Origin: Daphnia pulex
Lineage: Eukaryota; Arthropoda; Branchiopoda; Diplostraca; Daphniidae
NCBI RefSeq assembly: GCF_021134715.1
Contig: NC_060026.1
Location: 13,135,001 to 13,199,000, forward strand
Reading direction: 5' to 3'
Length of the DNA stretch: 64,000 nt
The position numbers and the translations under genes were made by a program. The notes below the pieces were generated by a model. That model was given only the letters and a program-made list of their open reading frames with translations. It did not search any database and was not told the origin of the DNA. Of this stretch, positions 23,901 through 35,844 are shown one piece after another. Each line of letters opens with the position of its first letter. Within the stretch, counting starts at the first letter, position 1.

Positions 23901-26900
23901 CAACAACATGATCAGGTCCGTTCTACAAGTTTTTGTTTGTTTTTTCCGGTGAAACTAATCCGGCACTTTGTGTGTGTGACGCGCGCGGAGTAGAGAGAGC
24001 AGAGAGAGAGAGAAAGGGATATATATCGCGTTCAATCGATCCAGCACAGCACAGCACAGAGGGTGGACGGGCGTGGGAAAACAAGCAGCACCCTACCATC
24101 TGTGTAGTATAGATATTACATTATATCTAATAACATAATATAGAATACACACACAGACACACATCTAACAAAAGGGGGGGGCGACATAGTTTCCTTTCTT
24201 GGCCGTCCTTTCGATAAAGAGAGAGAGAGGATACACTTAATGGACGTAACACGATGCCAGGGCCGGCTTCTTCTTCTCCGCAAAAACTTTGTTTTTTCTA
24301 TTTTTTAGCTGGGCAACAGCAGCAGCAGTGCAGTGCAGGAAGGAAAAGAAAAAAAAAAGATCGATCGATTGTTTGGGGAAAAAGATAAAAATATAAAATA
24401 ATTTTGTTTTTATTATTTTCCGGCAACTGCGGAAACAACCAAATGTCTACGGCAGGTTTTTTTTTTTTCTTTTTTTTTGGCTGGATCAAGAGGGGCGTGA
24501 TCGTGACCGGAACAAACACACACACACACACACAGAAAGACACTCAAAATTAATTAATTAGCAAAAAAAAATTAAAATAATGTGATGATAAAATAAAATT
24601 GGGTATTTTTAATAAGTCCGCTGGATTTTAAAATATTTTCGTCTTTTTTTGTGGTTGTCCCAACTACTCTCTAAAAATATTTTTTTTTTTGTTTCGTCTG
24701 TCCAGCAAAAAATCCAGCCATGCTGTCCGTCAATTTTTTTTGGTGTGTGTGGGAGCAGGTGGGGTGGTGTGTGTTTTTGGTGAAAGTATTTTTGATGAGT
24801 TTTGTTTTGTTGTGCGGGCCGTCATTGAGGAGAGCCTACTTTCTATACAGCGCGGGCAGGCCAGCAACAATTTTTTTTTAGGTTTTTTAATTTTTTTGTT
24901 TCGGGGGGAGCAGAGGTGGGCCAGCAATCACTCTCAACTTACTCTTCTTACTCGTTTCAATGCCCGGCGCTAGCCAATGCCTGAGATGGGCAGAGACGGG
25001 CGGAGAAAAGCGTAAATGATGATGTTGTTGTTGTTGCAGTAGAAGTGCAGTTGCAGAAGGCTGATGATATTGGGGTTGTTGTTGGATCATTTGGTGTTGC
25101 TGTTGGTGGTGGTGGTGGAGTAAAGGCGTCCGGTTGAGGCTGGCCGGCGTCGATTTGCGCCTGTGCCGGTTCTGGCCGCCGTAGTGCAGGACCATGTCAT
25201 CGCTGGCAAACGTCACCGTTTTGCCCTTCTCCTGAGACACTGCTTTTGGCACACGGGACACACACAGACCAGGCTATCAACAACCCAGAACCAAAATGCC
25301 CAGCATTTGCCCAGCTGCCCAGCTAACCCATTTTTAAAACATTTCATCATCATCTTCTTCTTCTTCCTACAAAAAACGGACTTCAATCCCGGTAGATCCG
25401 ATCCTCTTTTTGCTGCTCCACTACACGTTCCCATCCCTACCCTCCTACCCCCTTCCCACTCCTTTCCTCGCCCGGGCACTGGGAAAAATCAATTAGTCAA
25501 CGACGGATGGGCGGAGCCACACAAGGTCCTCGACAATTCAACGGATTAGTGCGGCAGACAGAAAAAAAAAAGATTTTCTTCTTCTTCTTCTTCTGGGGGA
25601 GAGTTGATAATAAAAACCGGCCAGCAGCACAGGAGCCGGAAATGTTGAAATGAAAATAATCAGAAAAATAGGGGGGAGGAGGAGGGAAACTCACGACAGG
25701 AGTGCAGAAAGAAGAAGAAGATGATGATGTTAATAATTTGGATAAAGAAAGAGAAAAATAACAAAATAGACAAAAAAGATCCTGGCCGGCAATGAATATA
25801 TCCTTTTGTGTGTTGTTAACATTAATAATAAAGTGGTGATAAATGTGTGTCGGGCGGAACTTACTGATTGTGGCGCGCGATTTTTCCAGCTCGGCCAGCA
25901 CTCGGTTATCCTGCTCGATTTTGGCCATGATCCGCTCGATGTCGCTGTGGTGATGGCTACTGCTGCTGGACGATCCGCCACTGTTGATGCCCGTCAGTTT
26001 CGACATGGAAGACGTCGAAACCACCGGCTGCGAAAGGCTCTTGCCCAGGTTGTAATCTAACAATTGAACCCACCAATTCAATTAAATAGAAAAGATAAAA
26101 AATGGAAATAAAAATTTTACTCGAGACGGCCAAGTCCATTTCGAGGAGAGCGTCTAAATTGGAGGCACTCTGTCCCAGAGGGGTTGTCCGTGTCACCGAT
26201 CCAGCACCATTGGCTAAATACCTCAGTGAATCTGTTGATATTAAATACAATTATTATTCAACCTGCTGGGCAAATAAATAAAATAAAAATTGTAATTTTT
26301 GGGTACCTGGGCTGGATCCCCTTGAATCTAAATCGAATGTGGCTCCTAGTGACTGACTGCTGCCGTGGTGGCTGCTTCCAGCTCCGCTGCTGTTGCTGTG
26401 GTGGTGGTGCTGGTTCCGTCTCAAGGCCGCCAGTTCCAGCAACAATTCATCGTGTCTCACGTTCTGCAATTCCATTTTCCTTTCCAGCTCGCGAATCCTC
26501 GACTGTTTGGAAATTTATAAAATGAGAATCGAGGGTGGTAGGTGCTGGGCAAGACAAAAACGGGCAAACCTGAAGCGACTCGATGTTCTGAGAATGTTGT
26601 GCCCGCTCCACTTCCGTGTTCTTGTTGCTGGCCAGCAATCCCAGCTGGGCCTGGGCCGTCCGCAACTCATTGACCGACTCTCCATGTTGTTTTTCCAATT
26701 CCTTTTTCTTCTCGGCCGCTTCTCTCATTTGCTGCCCGGCCACAAATATTAAAATAAAAATGTCAAAATTAATTTTAAAAAATTTTGCAAAAATAAAATC
26801 ATCCAGAAAACTCACCCTGAGGACATGATCCAGGCCGGCCATCTTCTCCTTGAGCTGGGCAACTTCGCTCTGGGCCGCCTGGCACTGGCTTTCCACCGTG

Positions 26901-29900
26901 TTCAACGAGCTACGAAGCGTCTGGCATTCCGTTTCAAACTGTTTTTATCAAATCAATTGCAAATATAAACAAATTCATCGATTAAAAATTGTGGTGCTGG
27001 GCAATTTGAAAAAAAAAAACAAATATTTCAACCCACACATCGATCGACTCGTCAATTCCAGCTGCTTGAAATCAAAATTAATTTCAAGACAAAAGTTAAA
27101 TCACCGGGTAAAAAAAAAGGGAATAATCGATACATATAGAAACGGACACACACACACACAGTAGTCGTACAGGGTGTTATTATATATTTACCTGGTGCAG
27201 CTCCTGGGCTTGTTTCTTCAGGTCACAATTCTCAATGGTCAATTCGGCGTTCTTGTCGATAACTTTGCTCAGCTGATTCTCCTGTCGACCGGACACACAC
27301 ACAGACACACACGAAACAGACAAAATATTTTAGGGTTTTAAGCCGGACTCTTGCCCAAGTTATTATTTTAAACTCTCTCTCTCTCTCTACTGGCTGGATG
27401 GACACACACGCAGTCTAAGCCGCTGATGTGTGTGACTGGACAGCCGAGTCCTTACCAAGTCTTGACTGTACTCTGTTTTGGCTTTAAGTCGCTCGGCCAG
27501 CACTTCTCGATCCTAGACGAATCAAATTTCATTTTTTAAAAATTTTTCTGATGGTCGAAATCAAATAAAATTTAATCAAAATTAACCTGTTGCCTTTTGC
27601 TGAGCTGCTGGGCCGCTTCGGCCTGTTCCTTGCACAAGAGTTCCAGCTGTTCCACCTGCCGCCGGAGCTGGACGTTGGTCGCCTCCAAGGCCGAGTAGCG
27701 GGTCACGTCAAGCTCGGCACTTCGCTGCAATCCCTGGACGGCCAGAAAAATCAAATAAAAATCAAATTCTATTGACTACTGTTGGCTCCTATATAGCCAA
27801 TCCTTTTTTCCTCTCATTGCTCAATACTTTTGCCCGGCCACATGACACATCGCCTCTTCCCCCACCCCCCTAAATATCGAAAGAGCCAACGGCATTCCAG
27901 CCAAAAACATCATCACCCAGCTAGAAAGAAAAAAAGAGATCCTTATTGACTCCTTCATCCATTTTTTTATATAGATATATTGCCCGTCTCTCTCTTTTTC
28001 TTTATTTATTTGCTTTCCTTTTTTTTTCAATCTGCTACGACATTGCCACGTCTACAATTTTCTTGAAATCAATTGCCATAAAAAAATGGTTATCATTTAC
28101 GTTTTTCTCTTTGCTGGTTTCTTTTAGCTGCACATTATTCCATTTTGTGTTTTTCGTGCTGGACACAACACACAGCTGGGCCAAATAAAAATCAGGATCG
28201 ATCCACACACACACACACTATTTTTTCGGGGGTGGTGACACAAGGCACTGGACGTCTAGGAAAAAAAACTTTTTCTCGTCCGTCCTTTGGCTCACATTTG
28301 ACACTGGACACACTGGGCACTTGAGGGATAATTTGCCTTCTAAAACTATATTCCAATCACAAGTGGAAGAAGAAGAATCAAAGTTGCGGTGGTCTTATCC
28401 GATAAGAAGAAGAAGAAGGCCGGCTTCGATTGAAAATGCAGACGGACCTGACCAGCATGAAAACTGGGCACAGAGTGAGTGAGACTATAAGAAATGGAGT
28501 ACGACGACGACGGAACGGAACGGATTTTTTCTTCTTTTCCACCACCACCACCACGTCCGTTCGGTTCAAAGAGACGACCAAAATATATCGCCCGGGCAGA
28601 CTTGTACGAGAGAATCAAAAAATATAATTTTTTTTCTTCTTCTTCTTCTTTCTGGCCCAGCAAAGGGAGGTGGAAATTGCACGCCAGCCCCTTTTTTGGT
28701 GGAGGGTTGGAGAGAGAGAGAGAGAGACGGGCGGCGCAGACGACGGGCACCACAGTGAACCGCGCAGCCCCATTGACGCAGTCCCGAACAAGATAAGGGG
28801 GGGTAGAGAGAATCACGCAAGGAGGAGGAGAGCTGGGCCAAACACGAGGAAAAATAAAAAAATCAATACTGGGCGACGTAGTCCAGCAGCGGTGGCGCTA
28901 GTTGGCATCGACGCCATCATGGCGCAGTTCAACATTATATACAATTGGCCCGTCTCTCTCTCTCTCTCTACTTTTATTTTTCTTTTTTTTTCCACCCCAG
29001 TCCGGCGGCCGTTTGGCTCCCGCATCTCTTTCCATCGAGCCCAGGCAATGGCTGGCCAATGAGGTCACGACATCCCATGACAACATCAACCCCCCCACCC
29101 CCTTCCTCCCAACCCGTTCCTTATATAATAGATATCTCTCTCTGAAGGCTTTTCTTTCGTGTTCCAGTTCATTGCTGGACTGGTCCAGCTCCTTATCGGG
29201 ACACTATCTCCTTGCCAGCGGGTCTGTCACCCAAAAGAAAAAAGAAAATCTTTTTTCTTCTTGCCGGGCAGAGAGTAACTCTGGCCGGTATCGATCACAC
29301 GATTTTCCAACCCTCCGGTCCGGGGATGCGACGGGCAACAAAATGTTGTATATATATGTGTATATGTATATAGGAGCAAGCAACCCAGCACACAGCCAAA
29401 AAGTGGGGAGTCTTGCTGGCCCACCACCCCACCACCCTTCTTTTTCCGCCCGGCTACACTGTAGAAGGTGCCCAGACAAGACCACACACACACACACACA
29501 CACATACAATCAATATCAATCGATTATTCCATCCCCACCCCACACCACCAGAGTTTGTGTGTGTGACGGACGTGATGTGCAACTACAACAACATGAGGCA
29601 CCCTTTTTTATTTTTACTACTACTATACGAAGGTGATGATGGGAGTCGATAAATCCGTCCGTCTTCCCTGGGCAGAAAAAAATTTTTTTTGCCCGGCAAA
29701 ATTTTTTGACTGGGAAATATTTTTTAAAAAATTGATTTTTATCAAGTGGGAAAAAAAAAAGATTTTCGGGTTGTTGTTCATCGATCCCCGACAGTGAGTT
29801 GTCCGGATGCTTTTTTTTTTATTCCCCCCCCCCTCAAGACTGGGCGGATGTTCTATACGGCGCAGGCGCTATTACATTAAATGTTATATCTTTTAAGGAA

Positions 29901-32900
29901 GGCCGTCGGCCAGTTGGAAAAAACAAGATAAAATGATGTAAAAAATGTCGAACCTGAGTGGCCAGGACGAAATTGCGTTCCAGCTGGAGTCGCTCTTTAG
30001 AGACGAGTTTCAAAAGTCCTTCCAGTTCCCTGGAACCCTGAGACAAGATGGTCCATTCCACCCCGTTTTGTTGCGTTTGCAGCGACTCCTGGACAGAAAA
30101 TAAAAAATAAAAAAACAATAAAAAAACAGGGCCGGCACACGATATTCCATGATTACAATGGCCATTATCATTTTCTTTTGTTTCTGTTTCTCTTTCCCAT
30201 CAATAAATCGGCCAAAGTTGACGATAAAAAAAGGACGGACTCAATAAAAAAAAGAAGAGGGGCAATCGGTCCCCTGGATTATAGCCATTAGACAAAGTCC
30301 AGCAGCAGCTCTATACAGTCCGGTTCTAACGGTAAATGTTTTGTGTTCTTGGCCGTCCTGTTTTTGGCCGGGGACAACAATTTACACAAGTAGAAAAACG
30401 ACCCCAAATGTCTCTTTTACCTTGCTGTTGTAATGTTGTTGCTCCTGTTGTAGTTTCTTGGTCAGGTCCCTGAGCTTCTCCTTGAGACGGCCAATCTCCT
30501 TTTCCCGTTCCGTCAAGCGATTTTGCATTTCAACTTCCTTTTCACGCCAGCGCAACGCATTTGTCGTCTGTTTCGCTTGTTGTTGCTGCTGCTGTTGTTG
30601 GTGGTGGACTTGAGGTTGCAACTTGTTGTCAATCGACCGCTCCCTGGACATGGTCACAACCTGCTGCGTCCGCTCACCGTTGATGGCCGGCAGCTCCTTC
30701 GATTTCTTCGGTTGAAATAAAAATAAAAAAAATAAATCAAATTGACAAAATCCCCCAGACACACGAAAAAATCAATTTTGAAATTGGCGCCAGTCCCGAA
30801 TTCGATTAGTCCGTCCGTTGCCTCTGCCCCCCCCCCCCCACCTTTTAGATTCCGCCTCATTTAGTCCTCCCCCTCCTCCTTTTATTTCAGGTTCAAAAAA
30901 CCTGCAGCTGACAAAAATCAAAACAAATAATCTTCTTCTTCTTCTGTTATTTTGACTTCCGTCATTCTTTTAGCCTTTTTCACGGTCCGGCAACTTTTGG
31001 ATGGAATCACGTTATACCGCTGACTCCTCCTCCCTTCACTTAAGGGAAATTTTTTTATTTTTCTCTTTTGGGTAAATAACAGACGGGCAGGTCGTTATGG
31101 TAACGGTCTACCGGTCATCTGGATTTGATTGAACGTGAGAAGTGCCGAGATCATGTCTCCACAACTAACCGCCAAAGGCGCTACTTGTCAAACCGGACAC
31201 ATCCATCAAAAGCAAACACGAAAAATAAAAAAATTGCCGGCCCGGAAGAGACAAAAACTTGAAAAAATTTGTTACAATCGAATTTCTTAAATTATTTGAA
31301 CACAAAATTTGATTGCGATTTTTCTTAGCTGCTGGATCGATACAAGACGGGCCGGGCCAATTAGCGGATGGGAGAAACTAATTGACTTTTGTGGAAGGGA
31401 TGGAACGGACGTCAGAGTGAGAAATAAGTGCAGAGTTTCCGGATGTACCGGATGCACCAGTAGCAGTTTCTTTTTGTTCAAAGAAGAAAAAGAATCTCAT
31501 ACCTTTTCCAGACTGCGGACTTTCTCTTCCAGTTTCTTCGTCTGCATGGCCAGCTCGGCATTTTTCCTGCGCAGCAGTTGCAGCTCTTGCTGACGCTCAC
31601 GTTCCCGTTGCAGCTGGCCGGCCGGCCGCTCTCTTTCCATCTCCATTTGACGTTTCTAAACAAATGACAAAAGAAAAAATATAAAAATGAAAATTTGATT
31701 TTCCCACGACGGGCCAGTTGGTTTGGTTTGATTTGTGTTCACCAATTGCTCATTCTCGCTGGACAAGATCCGTTGGTTCCGTTGCAGCTGACTGATGTGG
31801 ATATTGAGGCTGTTGGCCCGTTGCAATAGTCCGCGCTCTCGTTCCGATATCACCGGCTTCGTCTGAATCAAAATTTTGAAAATCCAATTTCAGCCGGGCA
31901 AAACTAACAAAACTAACAATCACAGACGGGCGAAATAATCCAAAAAATTAAATCGTTTTCTTCCACTCTCAGTTCGATTCAAACTAACAAACGGGCACAC
32001 AAAGAGAGACGGGCAAAGAAAAATAAAAATAAACTCGAGTCAATGAAGTTTCGACATGAACTGATTCGGCTGGCCGGCAGCAGCGAATGACTTTACCCAA
32101 TTGTTGCTGCTGGAAAACCAGAAGGTGGATGGTAGGATGGTAGGAAGAGGGGGGAAGGGAGAAAAGTGGGAGGAGGGTTATAATAAAACGTGAAAATTAA
32201 AAAAACATTCCTCCAGGCATTTCCCGTTGGCCCCCCGGACACGGCCAGGTACACACGGCCCAGCACAACCCAACAGAGAAACCCTCAACAACATTGACAA
32301 CAACAACAGTAGTGGCAACTGCTATTCGTCTAAATTCCTCTTTTCCTTTCAATTCCGCCAAATGGAATTGTAAATTTTATTAAAATTCAAATAATTTAAT
32401 TCTAATTCTAATTAAATTTAAAAAAAAAATTTTCTATTCACTGCGACTTCCGGGACCAGAGTTAATTAACTTTTTCTCTCCCCCCCACTCCTAACTTGAC
32501 GTAATGTGTCGGGGATGTAAAACCCTCAAGGCCGAACGGAAGTTCTTCCAGTTTTTCCAAAAGATTCTTCCATTCTCTTTCCATTCGTAGGAAAAAATTG
32601 GACAGGGCCGTCTTTAAAAAAAAAAATGTAAACCACAAAAGGAGAGTGACCGTGGCCATTTTTTCTTTTTGTAGAAAAAGAAACGGACCAATCGCAGTTG
32701 GAACGGCCAAATAATAATAACCGACGGACACGCCAAAATAAATCAAAAAAAATAAAGTTGAAGGCCGTCAAAAAATTTGACAATTGTCGTTTTGAAATTT
32801 TTTCGGGGTCGTCGCCCAGCACGCAATCCGGGCCGGGTGATATTTCTTCTTCTATTCTTCCGTCCATCAAACCGCAACAAATGGGCCAGCGGCAATCTCA

Positions 32901-35844
32901 GAAAAAGAAAATAATCCGCCGGAATAAATAATAAAAATTCCAAAAGTGTTTGAACAACTCTGTAGTCCCCTCTGACTCCTTCCGGGCCGTCTATGCAAAT
33001 AAAACCCAGTGATCTAAGAGGCGGCCCATCGATTTCTATTTTTTTGGAAGGGGTTGAAATCGTGAGCGGAATTGCGGATGCGACCGGGCAAAGGCCTTCA
33101 TACCTCCGGACGGCCTAGTCGCCAGCCCAGCCACAAGAGACGGGCGTCCTCCAAGCGGAAGTCACCGTGGGTGTGGTGGTGAGAGGTGGCCGGCGGCGGT
33201 GATAATGGACGCAACAGTTTTCTTTTCGTGACGATCCAGTCGTGGCCGTTGCTGCTGCCGTCGTCGTGCTGGTCGTCGTCATCTTCTTCATCCGCACCGG
33301 ATGGATGCGTTTCATCGCCACTCGTCCGCAATGACTCCGCCCCTTGGATTTCTTCTCCCACGTCGTCGGCGACGGCACCTGAGGATTGGCCGACGCCATC
33401 TGCCGGCCCAACCGACAACTCGACGCTGGAACAACATCCAGCTGCGCCCGCCGCCAGCTGGAACCTTAAAAACAACAACCGTCGCTCCTCCTCCTCCTCT
33501 TGCAGTAATCCGCTCGACTGCACAGAAGTGAGCGATCCTTCACAGTCGGTTGGGCAGGATCCATCGCTGACTGTCGACCACCGACGGACTCGCGGAGGCT
33601 TAGGAGGGGGCGTGGCCGTCCCAAAGTGGACGTAATCCGACGACAGCGAAGCGAAAACATCCGCGTCCAGCGACCGAGGAGGAGAATCCGGATTCCTCAC
33701 GTCACTCCTCCCGCAGGATCCACCGGCCGACGGAGTGGAAGCGAAAAATCCTCCGAAAAGACTGGCACCGCTGCTGGACCAGCGTCGCAACAACTGACGG
33801 CCCCACGATCGACACTTTTTGGGTTTGGGCAGCCGGACGAATCGGTTCAAACTTTGGGCCGAATTCGAGATCCTCCTCCTGAGATCCTTGTGGGCTCCTC
33901 CATTGTCCGCCGGAATCCATCCGTCAGCCATTTTTCTTTCTTTCAAAAAGTGGACGAAATCCAATCCGGTTGAACAAAAAACGGGCGAATGACGTCAATC
34001 CCGCATCTGGCAGTGCATAAACTGTGCACACATGTGGCGAAAGAGACGGGCAACTTGCAAGTGACGCCGGATAAGTTGTGACTAAACTCGACCCAATGTA
34101 AACGTCCGTCTTTTATAGAAAAATGAAAAACGACGACGACGACTCGCCTTTCATTTCAAAATAAATAAAAACGCAGGTGCTATTATTCCATTTGACGCTA
34201 TAGAATAAAAATCCCTCCTCCCACCCGGGGGGGTGTAGGATTTCACGGTCGTGTCTAAAAATCCCACACGTCATTATCGAACTATTTGTGTTCCAGTTAA
34301 ACGAGGATTAATGGAATCCGGAAATGATAAAAGTGTGAAAAATCCAAATTGTTTTTTTTTTTTGTTATTTACCAAAACCTCGTCGCTCCAGAAACCTTCC
34401 TCGACTCCAGTCAATTCGAAAACGCGTTCGCCCAGGTAATATTTTTCCGCTTCCAGTTTGGCGATCGATTTATCTTTTTCGTCGATCGTCTGTTGTCCAG
34501 CAAAAGGAAATTGAATTTAAAAAAGGAAATAGATTTGATTTGTTTTTGTTGAATAAAACCTCTTCAAGCTGTTTGATTTGCAGCTGGGCTTGCTGGACGG
34601 CGGCAGCTTCCATGACCTGGAGCCGACGGGCGGCCCTGGTCTCCAGCCGGGCTTTGGCGGCCGCCTGGCGTAGGCAGCGCCGCTGACTGGCGTCTTCGTC
34701 TCGGTTGCGGATTTGCTCGTTTTTCAGCATCCGAGTCAATTCGTAATTCTCGTGGCCCAGCACCTGGACCCGCTCCTTGAGCCGCTCGTTCTCCGCCACC
34801 GTTCCGCACCGCGTCCCGCGCTGCTGCCGCTGCCAAACCAGACGCTCCTGGTGGATGGCCGCGTCGATCGACAGACTCTTCTCCCACTGTAAAAATCAAA
34901 TCAAATGGAAAATTCAATTCATCACACGGCCAGAATAAAATTAGAAATAACTTGAAATTTGTTTGTTTTTCTTTTTGGCCCGTCTGGAAGACGGCCAGTT
35001 CGCCTCCAGGCGACCAACTAGTTTTCTTTTTATTTATTTATTTGTGCCCACTTTAAATTTCCCGCCAGATGATCATCATCATCTTTCACAACAACAAAAA
35101 AAGAGACGGGCAGAAATATAATAAAAAACAAGCAATTCCGGGCCGCCAACGGCCAATAAAAAAAATTAATTTTTTTTTTCTTTTGTGAAACGTCAAATGA
35201 GCCGTGAAAATGGCGTAACGGGCAAACTTGTTTGTGTTGGGGGGTGGTCGACACACAATTGCACAAACGATTCCTCATCATTCAAATCGCCCGCCTACGT
35301 GAAATTGTCCGTCCGCCACGCACACAGACACACTCGGCATCGAGAGATAAATTGGAATTTCTTTTATGTACAACCACCACCAAGCCAAAAAGTCATTTGA
35401 ACAGTCTGGACTCGTTTTCTCTTTGCCCCCGGCCGTGTCCAGCATTCCACAGGAGAGGGGGAAGAAAAAGGAGAAAAATAATAAATAATTCCTTTTCAGC
35501 TGGGCCGAAAGGCTTTTCTTTCTTTAGGCAAAGATGTTACAAAGAAACTGGACAGATGTTACATATTTGATTATATTTTGTACCTGGAACCATTGTTTGA
35601 GTTCTTTTAACTCGTCGTTGGTGACGGCCGTCGCCGCTTCCAGACTCGACTCTTGCGACCGGACGGTGGATTTACTCCGCCAGAGCTTCCGTTGTTGTTG
35701 TTGCTGTTGTTGTTGGTTCAAACTGGAAGCGGTGGAGGCTTCCGATTCCTCCTCGACGTCCATCGAAACCAGTTCTTCATTGTTGTTGCTCTCCCCGCCG
35801 GAAATGGATCGATTCCGGCTCGTCTTCTCTAAATCCTTTTCCAT
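14932..35844 (-). CDS. RIMBP: RIM-binding protein (active-zone scaffold)
   Basis: Thirty-two coding exons on the minus strand join in phase: 35844-35584, 34886-34560, 34489-34379, 31862-31743, 31655-31503, 30705-30421, 30088-29954, 27733-27587, 27512-27456, 27281-27192, 26938-26816, 26731-26570, 26502-26307, 26231-26121, 26056-25865, 25242-24952, 23541-22952, 22872-22473, 22217-22143, 21558-21460, 20877-20681, 20607-19894, 19811-19680, 19559-19473, 19190-19034, 18924-18518, 18411-18283, 18220-17775, 17711-17572, 16680-16655, 15689-15587, 15515-14932. They total 7,047 nt and encode 2,348 residues. Coiled coil spans about 90-830, SH3-I about 1070-1140 (KYTYDPF..GLVPSNF), FN3 repeats about 1310-1605, SH3-II about 1830-1905 (ALFDYDPP) and SH3-III about 1950-2015 (ALYDYDPQELSPN). 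RIM-BPs tether Ca2+ channels to RIM at synaptic release sites. An in-frame TAA precedes the ATG. Weakest borders are the GTTTT donors after exons 2 and 3 and the acceptor of exon 19811-19680. Confidence 0.93.
15094..15123 (-). repeat. Polyglutamine run (10 Gln) in RIMBP C terminus
   Basis: Mixed CAA/CAG codons on the minus strand. Other Gln runs are at 22522-22596, 18712-18780, 30578-30602, 35694-35717 and 15405-15435, so the RIMBP linkers are broadly Gln-rich. Codon mixing suggests selection or slippage-resistant maintenance. Confidence 0.9.
16655..16680 (-). other. RIMBP: 26-nt RIMBP microexon
   Basis: The exon has acceptor TTGCATAG and donor GTAAAT, and encodes D-V-Y-S-P-D-R-H-E. It is required by reading phase: the upstream exon (17711-17572) leaves in phase 1 and the downstream exon (15689-15587) is open only in phase 0. 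A 26-nt insert restores the frame exactly. Confidence 0.8.
17148..17159 (+). promoter_or_regulatory. CTCF-like motif (GACATCTAGCGG) in RIMBP intron
   Basis: One-base variant of the GCCATCTAGCGG core, inside the intron between the microexon and exon 17711-17572. Confidence 0.3.
19191..19209 (-). repeat. CA repeat abutting a RIMBP 3' splice site
   Basis: On the RIMBP sense strand an uninterrupted CA tract takes the place of the polypyrimidine tract directly before the AG of exon 19190-19034. Confidence 0.85.
22522..22596 (-). repeat. Gln/His-rich repeat in RIMBP exon 22872-22473
   Basis: CAA/CAG runs interrupted by His and Leu codons in the linker after SH3-I. The frame remains open. Confidence 0.85.
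24516..24534. repeat. (AC)n microsatellite in RIMBP intron
   Basis: Uninterrupted CA dinucleotides in the intron between exons 25242-24952 and 23541-22952. Confidence 0.9.
27734..29953 (-). other. Longest RIMBP intron (2.2 kb)
   Basis: No further gene or exon supported. It contains CT/AG, CTT and CA microsatellites (for example 29482-29504), many copies of the GMYGGRC word and low-complexity runs. A long open frame on the + strand here is compositional. Confidence 0.6.
29482..29504. repeat. (CA)n microsatellite in RIMBP intron
   Basis: Uninterrupted CA dinucleotides. Confidence 0.9.
33104..33931 (-). CDS. RIMBP: Alternative first coding exon of RIMBP
   Basis: An 828-nt open exon starts at 33931 (context AAAAATGGCT, begins MADGWIPADN) and ends at a strong donor, GGAG|GTATGA, in phase 0. 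That is the phase needed to enter exon 31862-31743. Joined that way it would replace the first three coding exons and give about 2,391 residues. The 276 residues carry basic segments (KPKKCRSWGRQLLRRW), a proline-rich PPPKPPR likely to bind SH3 domains, and an acidic low-complexity stretch (DEEDDDDQHDD). I recognise no domain. A full cAMP-response octamer lies 59 bp upstream. It could instead be an internal exon, but no good acceptor was seen. Confidence 0.6.
33990..33997. promoter_or_regulatory. CRE octamer TGACGTCA upstream of the alternative RIMBP exon
   Basis: A perfect palindromic CREB/ATF site 59 bp before the ATG at 33931, as expected for an activity-regulated neuronal promoter. Four other copies exist in the window (20905, 43402, 59352, 63595). 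Confidence 0.35.

Noticed and set aside
28902-29636. 244-codon open frame on the + strand
   Set aside because: It lies in a RIMBP intron and is made of CT/CA microsatellite and low-complexity DNA; no family resemblance and no splice support.
32524-32611. Possible extra RIMBP exon (coiled-coil-like MEREWKNLLEKLEEL)
   Set aside because: It has a fine acceptor, but its length (88 nt) would shift the frame into exon 31862-31743, which is open only in phase 0. It may be intronic or a rare poison exon.
33186-33635. 149-codon + strand frame
   Set aside because: Antisense of the alternative RIMBP exon; Ser/Pro-rich only because of base composition.
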